From assembly GCA_017506865.1 (NCBI GenBank), contig JAFCMP010000068.1:1240001-1304000 (forward strand): a DNA stretch of 64,000 nucleotides, read 5' to 3'. The first letter of the stretch is position 1. Each line of letters opens with the position of its first letter. Origin of the DNA: Tribonema minus (taxonomy: Eukaryota; Sar; Xanthophyceae; Tribonematales; Tribonemataceae). The position numbers and the translations under genes are program-made. A model generated the notes under the pieces. The model ran no database searches. It was not told the DNA's origin and saw only the letters and a program-made list of their open reading frames with translations. Positions 37,834 to 48,300 of this stretch are shown here, piece by piece.

Positions 37834-39155
37834 GTTATTAATTCTCGCTCAGGGCGCGAAAAATGTACTAGTGATTCTCGCTTGGAGCACGGAAACCCAG
37901 TGGTTGATGTAAAACTCAAGCTTGAGTTTGCTTCCATGACAAAATGTCTCGATTCACATTGACCATCACTTATGAATGCCATCGCCAAATGGCATTCCCC
38001 CCCCCACTACATCATCGTCCATCTGTCTGCCCCCACTCCGCGATGTGTGTCATGATGCGCAAGGAGTACGCCATATGGAGCTGTCAAGAGAGCGGAGCGT
38101 ATGCCACCAGTGCTATGCGTCTCAAAGCCAGAGGACTGGCTGCTCTGGAACCCGACCTGTGTACTGCTTGCGTATTCGTAGCGACGGCCTCCAGCAGCAA
38201 CTGCAGCAGCTGCAGAGCAATGACATGCTGCAAGTAAACCATGATGCAGCTGTTGTCGGCGGAGCACTGCCACCTGCATAACCGTGGTGCTGCCAGTGCT
38301 GCCACCGCTGAAGTAGCTGTGCCTGCGCCCGTCGCCACTGGTGCAGATGCCGAGGCCATAATGGCTGCGCCACCAATGGCCGAGTAGCGACGCCGACTGG
38401 CCATTGCCGCTGGTCTGTAACTGTTGCCGATACTGGGGCAGCAGCGCCAGGCGGCGGTGCCGCCAACCGCCGACCGCAACTGCCGCTGTCACCGCTGCCA
38501 CCGCTCGAAAAGCTGCGCTGCCTGCAGCGTTGCTCCCGCTGCCGCCGGCGCACTGCCAGCTACGCTGCGTGCGTCCGCTCGAACTGTCAGCCGCGCTGCG
38601 TGCATCCGCTGCTCTCGCCGCCTGTGCTGCTGCAGCCTGAGCACCACTCTCTACGGCTTGAGTCGCCTGCTTCACAAGCTGGCCCACCCAGGAAGTGCTG
38701 ACTACAGCGCTTGCCACGTACGCAGCACCAGATGTGTTGCAGGCGACGGTGATCATAGAATGCTGCCGAGGCCGCCATGACGCGCTGGAAGCCGCGCCTG
38801 TTGAACAGCTGAGCCGTTCGCTGCCAGATGGAAATGGGGACCACATTGCTGAATAATTAGCGCCAGATCTGGACTGGCGGCTGGACCCACTGCTTTGAGT
38901 GTTCACTGCTTGGACTCTTTGGTGGCGGGGCAGGTGCCAAATTGAAATGGTGCGCGTCATGGGTGGCACGCCGTAACACGAACATCGCCATCGGTGATGT
39001 GAGGCGTGCGCAGTGCTCTGCACCTGGAACCCTTACCCCGCGTGCACCGCTTTGCAGCCTCCCACTGCCAGCGCTGGGCACCAAGACAACGCAGCTGCGC
39101 GGTTCTCAGTGGCCCCCCACCAGCTGTACGCGCAGCTGCTGCTTCAGTTGCCCTG
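37834..39155 (-). mobile_element. Older, diverged relative of the RLE-LINE, into whose tail copy 2 inserted
   Basis: Minus-strand reading shows decayed matches to the middle of the element. These include the SVRTY-to-Ala-rich segment: the counterpart of SAGHFHLAAHGP reads as SIWQRTAQLFNRRGFQ in one frame, with Ala-rich runs and frameshifts throughout. Homology spans from about 39155 (equivalent of about 48300 in copy 3) to the 3' tail at about 37835-37900, where two tail-like units with GTAC junctions are seen. No long reading frame survives. The relic's end lies only about 160 bp upstream of the G-alpha start codon. Confidence 0.75.
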
Positions 39156-39315
39156 CTTTTGTGCGTCTGAGTGGTGTCGATGCAACACATCTCGGTACCT
39201 GGTGCTCTCTTCCACAAGGGGTAAGGTCAGATGAGAAGTTGGTAACTGCACTTCAATTGTTCGGATACATACCCAAAAACTCGAGGGGGAAAGTGCCTTA
39301 GCAGAAAAGCTGAGC

Positions 39316-42300
39316 ATGGGGTGCGCGAGCAGCACCGGCGCGGGCGGTGCTGTGGATGGGAATCAGAAGAATGCCGTGGATAAGCTGCTCGAGGCAGAGG
39401 CAGAAAAAGAAAAGTTCATCTACAAGGTGTTGTTGCTTGGAGCAGGCGAGAGCGGCAAAAGCACGTTCAGCAAGCAGCTCAGGCTCATCTACAAACAGGT
39501 GTGCGAATCAGCTGCTTGCTGGATGGTCAGCACCATGCGCACAGAGTTCATTGGTGCTTCGCCGCTTTCAAACTCCGCCAACAGGCAATTAGCGCGCGGG
39601 AGAGAGAGGCGTCTGCTACGGCGCTCCGCTTCAATGTGTTGGAGAGCATGGGCGTGCTCCTGGAGGCGATGCATCAGCAGCTTGAAATACCGCTGGCGGA
39701 CTCTGCCCTGGCGCCTGCTGCTCAACGCGTGCTGATGCAACGAGACGGGTGCCTCACGGTGGAATTGGCCCAGGACGTTCAGGCGCTCTGGCAGGTATTG
39801 TCGCTCGCCGATGATTGCTGTGTCCTTTGCCATTATCTTCTCGCACGTAATTACAGTATGATTTCATCGCTTGCGCCTGCTGGCGTTTGCAGCAACGACC
39901 GCTCACCTTGCGATCTGCCGCCGCATGCACGCAGGACGAGGGCGTTCAAGCGGCGTGGGCACAGCGAGGAAAATTTCACATCCTGGATGCGTCGCCCTTC
40001 TACTTCCGTGAAGCTGTGCGCATTGCTGATCCTGCCTTTGAGATCACCGAGGAGGACCTGATCATGAGGTGATAATTACCTGGTCACACATTGGCTACTT
40101 GACAGTTGTCATTTGTGCATCTTTCTATGTGTGGTCCCCCCATCGCTTTATGTGCACATCCCATATGTGTAAGAACTCATATGATTGCGGCACATTGCTG
40201 CCAGTGTCAATAGTGAATGGCTCACCATGTATATGAAAGTGTAAACGTGTATTCTTGCTCGTACTGCTTGTGTTTAGTGGCCGGCCCGTGAACTCAGATG
40301 ACATTGAACATGGTCCCCAACAGAGTACTCTGACCTGCTTTGGTTTTGCGTTGATGTGTGCTGTTCTGCAGCCGTTCGACCACAACTGGGGTTAAAGTGG
40401 CCACTTTGCCGGAGCCTCCTTTTGAGTTCAGCGTGGTAAGTGGTGGTTGTCCTGCTGGGTGCTGGAGTTGAGCGCTGGTGGTGTGATTGATCATGCCCTG
40501 ATCATTTCTCACCTTGTTCGACACCTGTTGTGTGTCCTTTTTTCTTTTTGCTAGGTCAATCAAGCTTTTCGTACAACTTTTTAGACATGGTCAGCCAGCA
40601 GATGCTGTAGGGTCATAACCTCTTCATCGTGCTTCTTGTTGCTCCTGCTTCATTCGGCCAGGTTGATGTGGGCGGGCAGCGGAATGAGCGGAAAAAGTGG
40701 ATACACATATTCGACGATGTGAAAGCGGTGGTCTTTGTTGTCAGCCTGGTGGGCTACAGCCAGGTCATGTTTGAGGACCCCACCAAGAACAGGATGCACG
40801 AGAGCCTGGAGCTTTTTGAGCAGATTGTGTCCAACCCGCTGTTTGAAGGCGTGCACATCTTTCTGCTGCTCAATAAGAAGGACCTCTTTGAGCAGGCCAT
40901 ACAACATGTCAGCCTCAAGACCTGCTTCCCAGAGGTGAGTGGTCATGATCATGTGTATTCTTTTGTCATGCATGAAACTACTTTTGTCATGCATGAAACT
41001 ACTCATGTCACACATGGCAGCAATAACTCTTCCTATCAACTGATTGGGTCTTCAAGCCTTCTTGCCAGTAGTAATGCCGATGCGCCAGCTATTGGACATC
41101 CGAGGCTAGCCTCTGGGGTCCCCCGGGCTTAGCACGACAGGCTGTAACCTGCTTCTGACCATGTGGTTGGCTGCATACCTTTTACATGACCAGTATGTGT
41201 TTTCTGCGCATGATTGCATTGACAGTATGTGGGGCTAGTTCTAGTCTGTTACAGAGAACACTAAGTCAATGCAGTCATGGTGTCTGTCCTGCACTGGACT
41301 GAAGGGTTACAACTCATGCTCACATATCGTGTGACCAGTGGCAGTGCTTATGTTCAGTGTGGGTGTCGCGGTTAAAGCATATGTTTGTAGAGCACAACAT
41401 CAGCTGCTGAACAGTTGCTGCACTCATCAGCGATTAATGTCTGTGTGTCAGCAGTCGTTGTCTGTGTGTGATAGCAAGTGTGTCGCATCATTCATACGTG
41501 TGCTACGCCTAGACCACTAATAAGGCATAGCAAATCCACTACAAACACTCGCATATCTGCACAAAGCATCGTACATGTATCTATGATTGTAACCGTCCCA
41601 AGCATGCACTCATGATGCCTGATGTCTCCAGGAGTCGCGTACAGTAGAGCTTACATCACTTCGTGTATGCAGAAGTAGTAGCTGAATTGTACACATGCGA
41701 CCATACCATGTTTGTGTCACAAATGGTACTGGTTTGTGTATATGCATAGATGACCTGACTTTCATGTTTATGTCTCTTGTCACATGCTGCAATGGTGATG
41801 CCAGTATGAGGGCGAGGACGGCAATGTGATGGCTGCCATTGAATTTGTGGAGAACAAGTTCAGGGGCGTCATGGCACAGGCTACACCTGGAAAGCCCTTG
41901 ACCACACACTGCATGGCGGCACGGTAAGTCAAGAGATCTAGCACAATGAAGTGTGATGAATACCGAGGAGTGCCATTGGTATATATTTATTTACAGCATT
42001 CATTAGGGTTGGCAAAAACCGTATATTGAGATTTCATATACGGGTAGAAATACATATTGTAGCGTATTTTCCGTATATACGTATATGAAATCCGTATCTG
42101 ACAAACCCAAATCGATGGAACAGGCACTTCCCGACGTAACTTCAAGTTGAAAAAGCAAGTGATTTTGGTGCAATATAAGATGACCACACAGGCAGAAAGA
42201 CATTGACATTATGATGCTGTTGACGTGTTTAACGGGCACATGCCCAATACCCCCGTCCGCCCCCCCCACCTCCCCTTGGAGCCCCCCCCCCCCACGACAT

Positions 42301-43702
42301 GCACATGCCCAATCCAATTCAGTGTGAGGGAATTAGTAGTGAGGTCGATGCCATCAGGCTACCGCGTGATCTTTGTTGAATCGCTACAGCGGACTCGCAA
42401 ATACCCGAGACATTACTGTCCGATCTACGTGGCTGGTCACGCTAGCTATGAAACTCGCGTCATATTGTCGCCGCCACACCACAGTAGCGTGTGGTAACAG
42501 CACACACTCATCCTTCCACCTTCCTTCTGTTTAACCTGTTAGCTGCATGCGTGTTAGCTGCCAGGCGCAGCCCCAGCCCTGCGACTGCTACTGCACTGGT
42601 AGCAACAGCCGCCATGCTGCGAGGCGCAGTATTTCAATGATCTCCAGTTGCGTAGAGCGTCTACACAACAGCGTGCAACTTCAAGAGCGAAGAAACTAAT
42701 GAGCCGAGAGTGTCAGAAACGGAGGAGGTCTGCCGCAGTACGCGAGGCCTTGTCGGCTCAGGCAGAGACGGGATGACCAGTAGTACCCATCGCAACGTGC
42801 ATCAAGGCAGCTGATAAACCCCAAATTACGGATTTATACGGATTTCGCAGGCCAAATTTTGAGATACGGGTATATATACGCGTATTTACCGATATACGGT
42901 GTATCTACGGAATACGGATTTGCCAACCCTATACAGCATCATGGCACACAGCATGTGGCGGCTGCCTGGCGTGAACTAGGTTGTGCACTATGGAGCTATA
43001 GATACATTCACATGGTGTGTTCTGACTGAAGCACAATACGCTCATGGTAGAGGGTATGTGCGCAGAAGTGTCTAGGGGTACTCTGTAATGCATCAACATT
43101 TGTGGTGATGGTCAAACGTGGTGATGCTCAAGCTTTGTGTTGTGTAGACTACATTCTTCTGTAGTGGCATTGCATGCACCAACACACTCACATACTTCAG
43201 TACGCACACACCTGATGATGCTTCTGTTAGTTCAGCCATGACATGGAATGCTCAATTTTTGCAAGCGTTCCAGCATGAGTTGTGGTGCTTTCTCCTGCGG
43301 GACCTAGAAGTTCAAGTTCAACATAAAATCACTGACAACTCGTCACTTGGGCAACGCCTGTTGCACAATGTTTTTCAGATCAATCACTGGCCATCCAAAT
43401 ACATGCGTAACTTGACGTTATACTAAACTCATGATTGTGATTACGACTGCAATGTGCATGCACGACTGCAATGCTGCTGCCGCCTTGCCAGGGTGAGGAT
43501 GGAGTGCCGTCAGGGATGGAATGACATTATGCAAGGCATCAAAGGGGAGAAGGGGGGCAAGGGGACACTATCACCTTTTTCAAAGCACTCCCCACAGCCA
43601 GGGCTCCTCGGTTCACCCAATAAGGTTACTGCCTCCTCTCCTGGCATGCGCAAGGCAGATGAGTCTCGAGCAGCACTTGTTACTGCACAGCCGGCGGAGT
43701 GA
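39316..43702 (+). CDS. Heterotrimeric G-protein alpha subunit, seven exons (3' end uncertain)
   Basis: This GTP-binding signalling subunit couples receptors to effectors at the membrane. Exons: 39316-39498, 39585-39794, 39935-40068, 40372-40435, 40662-40934, 41805-41923 and 43492-43702, in phase (397 residues). The N terminus MGCASS carries Gly2 for myristoylation and Cys3 for palmitoylation. G1 is GAGESGKST, switch I carries the R-x-TTTG segment (RSTTTGV), G3 is DVGGQR with the catalytic Gln, KKWIHIFDD follows, and G4 is LLLNKKDLF. The helical domain is compact. The G5 TCAT motif is not clean: THCMAAR ends exon 6. In this model the last exon gives a helix (CRQGWNDIMQGIK) and a Ser/Pro/Lys-rich tail instead of the usual NNLKxCGLF end. 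Alternatively exon 7 stops at 43624 (AATAAG|GTTACT) and joins the exons at 44730-44825 and 45230-45307. Intron 6 holds a hAT-like element. Confidence 0.88.
42004..42931. mobile_element. hAT-like non-autonomous DNA element with TIRs and target duplication, in a G-alpha intron
   Basis: The left end TAGGGTTGGCAAA at 42004 pairs with the right end TTTGCCAACCCTA ending at 42931. Both subterminal regions (about 110 bp) are crowded with CCGTAT/ATACGG words, as expected for transposase-binding subterminal repeats. TACAGCAT occurs at 41992-41999 and again directly after the right end (42932-42939); four extra bases (TCAT) separate the left copy from the TIR. An 8-bp duplication and a TAGGG-type TIR fit the hAT superfamily. 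No transposase is present; the interior has C-rich runs near 42261-42293. Confidence 0.8.
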
Positions 43703-45354
43703 GGGGGTGCCATAGCATGACTACACCCTGTTGTCATGTTATGCTACCCAGTCTGATGATACACACCTGCTACACATCTGCTGCACATCACTGCACCAGC
43801 AACTCCCAGCTGCGTGTGGTGCGGTGTGATATCAACAACACCAGCACACAAGCGCCCCGCCGTGACGGTATCATGCAGCGTTACTCAGCCTCTGCGCCGT
43901 CAGATTGCAAACATTTGCATCCAGTGCTTGGGACACAGATGCCACACAAGTAGAGTGTGTCACAGCCTGGGGTGGGGGTCTGCATGGCAGCCTATACGTA
44001 CACCACACTCCCGTTGGCCAGACGTTCTACTTGGGTAGCATGGTGCTGTTTTTGTCCTTTACTCTCTCGCGCTTGTGTTGGACAGAGTGTGTGGATACCC
44101 TGTTACAGCTGCTGTCAAACAAAGTACTGCACTTGTCTTGCGATAGGCATGTACCGTGAGCCACTCATTACACATCACGGCTCCAATCATTTTGGCTAGG
44201 AGTTCTTCTTGTACTCTGCTGCTTGCCTCTGTGCTATGGTTATGCTGGCATGAAGGTGCAATGTGATACCGGCTTGAAGGTGCAAAGTGGTACTGCAGCA
44301 TTTACGTTCATGGCTGACAGCAGATTTTGTACCAGTCACGTGTGCTACGCTCTTGAAGTGTATTTGCAATGTGCACCTTCGTGACATGCATTTCGGCGGG
44401 GCCTTCGTGACATGAATGTCGGAGGAACTGGCACAAAATTGTGCATGTCTGTTCCTAACCCTTGCTTGCAATGCATGTCGTCATCTTCTTTTTTGAACTG
44501 TCACAGCGCATGATATGCTGAGTGCAGAGTGCCGCCTCGAAGTACGAGTTCGCCTATGAGCGTCGACACGCAGTTGAACACCAGTACACCTACAGTACAC
44601 CTATGTACCACTGGCCAGCAGTCCATCAGCAAGCATTCATCAAGGAACTCACAACATGCAATGGATGATGAGTGCAGTTGCATACTGTAATGCAGTTTGT
44701 TTTTGTGTGCGGACATCCACAAGCCCCAGTTGATGTGTGCAGCGTATGATGCTGAGACACAACATTTGCTGGACGTGCGCAAAGGGCAAATGGGCAAGGA
44801 GCCGACTGATGGGTATACTTGCAAGGTATGCTGCCAGATCACCATCGCCTAGTAGTGGCAGCATCTCAGGCAAGCTTATGCCAAAGATGCATTGCGGTGC
44901 TTGCATGTGAACTTGTCCAGGTGCAACAAAGCACTTTGTTGACAATGTGGGCCAGTATCAACATGTATATGCTGCCAGTGTCCATACTCTCTCAGATACT
45001 ACTAGTTCCAAGGAACGTGCAGCTGATGCCGAGGCGCCCCCCCCCCCCCACACACACACACTAACCCCGTTCTGGAATCAGAACCAACCCAAAAAGTGTT
45101 CTGTTGGTTCAGTCGCGAGTCAACAGGACGATACTCGCGAGCACCCTAGGCCTTCACAATTCCCTCCTGCATGCAGCTATGCTGGTGCTGCAGCAGATAC
45201 TAAAACACTGATGTTGTCATGATTGCCAGGATGAGTCTTCGTTCCATGAACAAGAACAGTACAACATGTTTGACGCCGCTATGCTTTTCATGTCCACTAT
45301 ACTGTAGATGTCCCGCATGTACAACACAGTAGGTACCGAGTGAGGAAGTACAGG
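43703..45354. other. Region between G-alpha model 1 and the full-length retrotransposon
   Basis: 1.65 kb with no recognised independent gene. It contains the two candidate exons described in the next entry, a (CA)n run at about 45050-45061 next to a C-run, and otherwise short ORFs. An open stretch at about 44528-44668 (SKYEFAYERRHAV) follows an acceptor-like site but lacks a good in-phase donor. Confidence 0.4.
44730..45307 (+). CDS. Two candidate terminal exons, possibly the true 3' end of the G-alpha gene
   Basis: 44730-44825 (32 codons, acceptor GCCCCAG, donor TGCAAG|GTATGC) joins in phase 0 to 45230-45307 (26 codons with stop, acceptor GATTGCCAG). The join reads DGYTCK then DESSFHEQEQ and YNMFDAAMLFMSTIL. 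TC followed by FDAAMLFM resembles the G5-to-alpha-5 arrangement of G-alpha proteins (TCAT...FDAVTDVI). If G-alpha exon 7 ended at 43624 the phases would match, giving about 429 residues with a long insert. Alternatively these exons belong to an unrelated small gene. RNA evidence would settle this. Confidence 0.4.
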
Positions 45355-48300
45355 AATCTAGTAGGCCTCCACGAGATGCGGATAGGTATGTAGCTGTAGC
45401 ATGTAGCACCATGGCGTAGCAGAGATCATGAAAAGAATATCATGGCGGCGGCGGGAGGCCCGTATTGCCAACTCTGAATCAGCGCAGAAATGCAAGGAAT
45501 CCGATCTAGCGTGCGCACAAGCGCAGGATATTAGCACCAGTGCTGCAGATGGCAATGGCGCTTGTCAACAGGACGATGGCACGAGTGGCAGCAGCAGAGC
45601 AACTGGAGACGGACGCGCAGCGCACAAACGCAAGAGGGTACAGAATGACGGTTGGTCAATTTCCGATCAAACAGGCGAAGGGGAGCACACGGGCGGGCAA
45701 AGTGCAGTCAAGCGCTCTAGAACAGGTCATAACAGTCTGGAACAGCAACGTCTGATGCTAGACGACGAAGCTGGAGGTGGAGGCAGTGCGGACCCGGAGT
45801 ACAAGTGCAACTTATGCGACCTCGTGGTGAAGAAGGGCATGTCGCTGCTCTCGTTACAGCAGAGGTTAAACGCCCACATCGCGGCGAAGCACCAGCGCAA
45901 ACACCACAGTGGGACAGCAACAACGTTCATGGAGCGCTCCGACCTCAGCACGTCGCACTTGCAAACCATCTACACCGAGTGTGCCTTGTGCAAAAACCTG
46001 TTTCATGCCAACAAGACATTCAGAGTGGACAGCAGCGATGCCAGCGCGGGCAAGCACTGCCGCAAATGCAGGCCTATCACTTCACCCGCTGCAGTGGCGG
46101 CAACATTGTCAACAACAGCATCAGCAGCACCGCTAGCACCTGATGCATCGACGGCAACAGCTACCACGTCGCTGCCACAGCAGCAACCGGCGTGCACACC
46201 CATCGGCAACCCCTACGCAAAGGGACCAGCGCACGCGCAGCAGGCACCTGCTGCTCAGGCTGGTGGCAGCAGCTCCTCCGGCAGCTCAAAGAGGCCGGAA
46301 CGCGGGGGCAGCAGTGCTACACGAGGGGGTCGGGGTCGCAGTGGAGGGCGCGGACGTGGCAATGGAGGACGCGTTCGCAGCGGCAGCAATGATGCAGACG
46401 TCAGCAGTAGCAGAGCGACTAGCGGCAGCAGAACCGGAGGCGGCAGCAGCAGCGGTGCCGGCGGCGGCAGTGCAGCCGGTACTAAGGACAGCGGCGCTGG
46501 CAACGGCCGCAGCAGTGATGCCAGCAGCCGCAGCGGCGGTGCTAGCAACAGCGGCAGTGGCGCGCGAACTCAAAACGGCCGCGGTGGCCGTGGCAGCGGT
46601 CGCAGCAGCGACAGCGGCGGACGAGGCTGTGGTCGTGGCGGCCGCGGCGGCGGCGGAGGGGGCCCCAGAGCGGCAGGTGCGGCGACAGCAGCGGCAGCGC
46701 CAGGCCCTGCAGGCGCAGCAGGTGGGGCAGGTGGGCTTTTCACGTGGACCATCTCAACCCCCGCAGTCGCAGCAGTGCTTGACAGCATCAGCCTCGATGA
46801 GCTGTGCAAGCTGCAGTTCGCGACAACTAGAAGCCTTGCTAGACCACGCAATCGTCGCTATGTGGGAGCTGCACTGGAGAACGCAGCAACACATCTGTTG
46901 GCACACACAATGACGATGTTCGTCAATGCGGCGCGGGAGCCAGATTCCGCAGGGCGCGTGCAGCGACTGCAAAGATCCACGATTCTACACCACCTCATGC
47001 CATCACTCATCACCTCCACCGATGGCGCACCTGGCATCACTCGCTCCGACAGAATCAGAATGTTGGCACGCGGTGAGCTTGACCGGTTGGTGCCAGCGCT
47101 CCTCGCACACGCGCGTGCGCACCGGCGCTGGCGCGCGCGCCAGCAAACGGAGGCAGCGATCAACGCCTACGTCCTACAGTGCATGGGCACACGGGGGGGG
47201 CTACAGCAGGCAGCGCGTTTCCTTCAGCCCAAAACGGTGGCGATACCTGATGATGACTGCTTTGCCGCCATGCAGTCCAAACACCCCCCCGCTGCGCCAG
47301 GGGAACAACTCCATGAGCTATCCGGCATGGTTGATCAGCTTGTGGCGAAAGCAGCCGACATGCCAGCAGAACTCAGCCTGTTACAGGGGGAGGGAATTGA
47401 GCCAGAGACGGTTGCCAAGCTCATCCAGCGAGCAAGCCCTTACAGTGGAGCAGGCCCATCGGGGCTGCGCTACAGCCACCTGCAGGATGCGCTACGCACA
47501 AGCTGGGGACGGCATGAGTTTGCTGCTGTCCTCACACGGTGGCTTCAGACCGTTATGCGGGAGGCTGCGCGGCTGCCGGATGCCTTCTGGCAGTTGCATG
47601 GCGCGGGGCGCCTGACGCCACTTGCAGAACAACAGGAAGATGGTACAGCTAAGCAGCGGCCCATCGTTTGCGGCGAGGTGCTGCAGCGACTATGCACTTC
47701 GGTGTACGTGGCAGACCGCAAAGACTTCCTGGCGGAGCTCCTTGAGCCAGACGGGCAGTATGGGGTAGCCGTCTCAGCAGGAGCGGAGAAAGCGGCCATG
47801 GCCGGCAAACTCGCGTATGAGCTCGGTCACTGGCAGTTCATGCTGGACCTCAAGAATGCCTTCAACATGGTGTTCGTCCTGGCGGCAGCGGAATGGGTAG
47901 CAGCACAGCTGCCGGACTTCCTCGACTACTTCATCGGCACATACGTTCGCACTCGGCCACGCCTGCTGTTCCAGCACGTTGACGGCTCCACGCGCATCAT
48001 CATGTCTCAGCGCGGGTTTAAGCAGGGGGACCCCGCGGCACCGATGCTCTTCTGCGGCGCCATTGCTCAGTGCTTGAAACGGTTCAATGAGGCGGCGGCT
48101 GCGCAGCGCGCGCGGAGGCGGATGGGCGCCTACATGGACGATGCCAACGTCCGAACAGGCGCTTGCACGCTGACTCAGGATGACATACAGGCGGTGGCGC
48201 AGCTCAAACAACACTTTGCGGAGGTGGGGCTGGAGCTAAACCTCACCAAGTCACGCGCGCTGCCTGGCAGGGGGCATGTGGTGACAGACCACGAGCGGCA

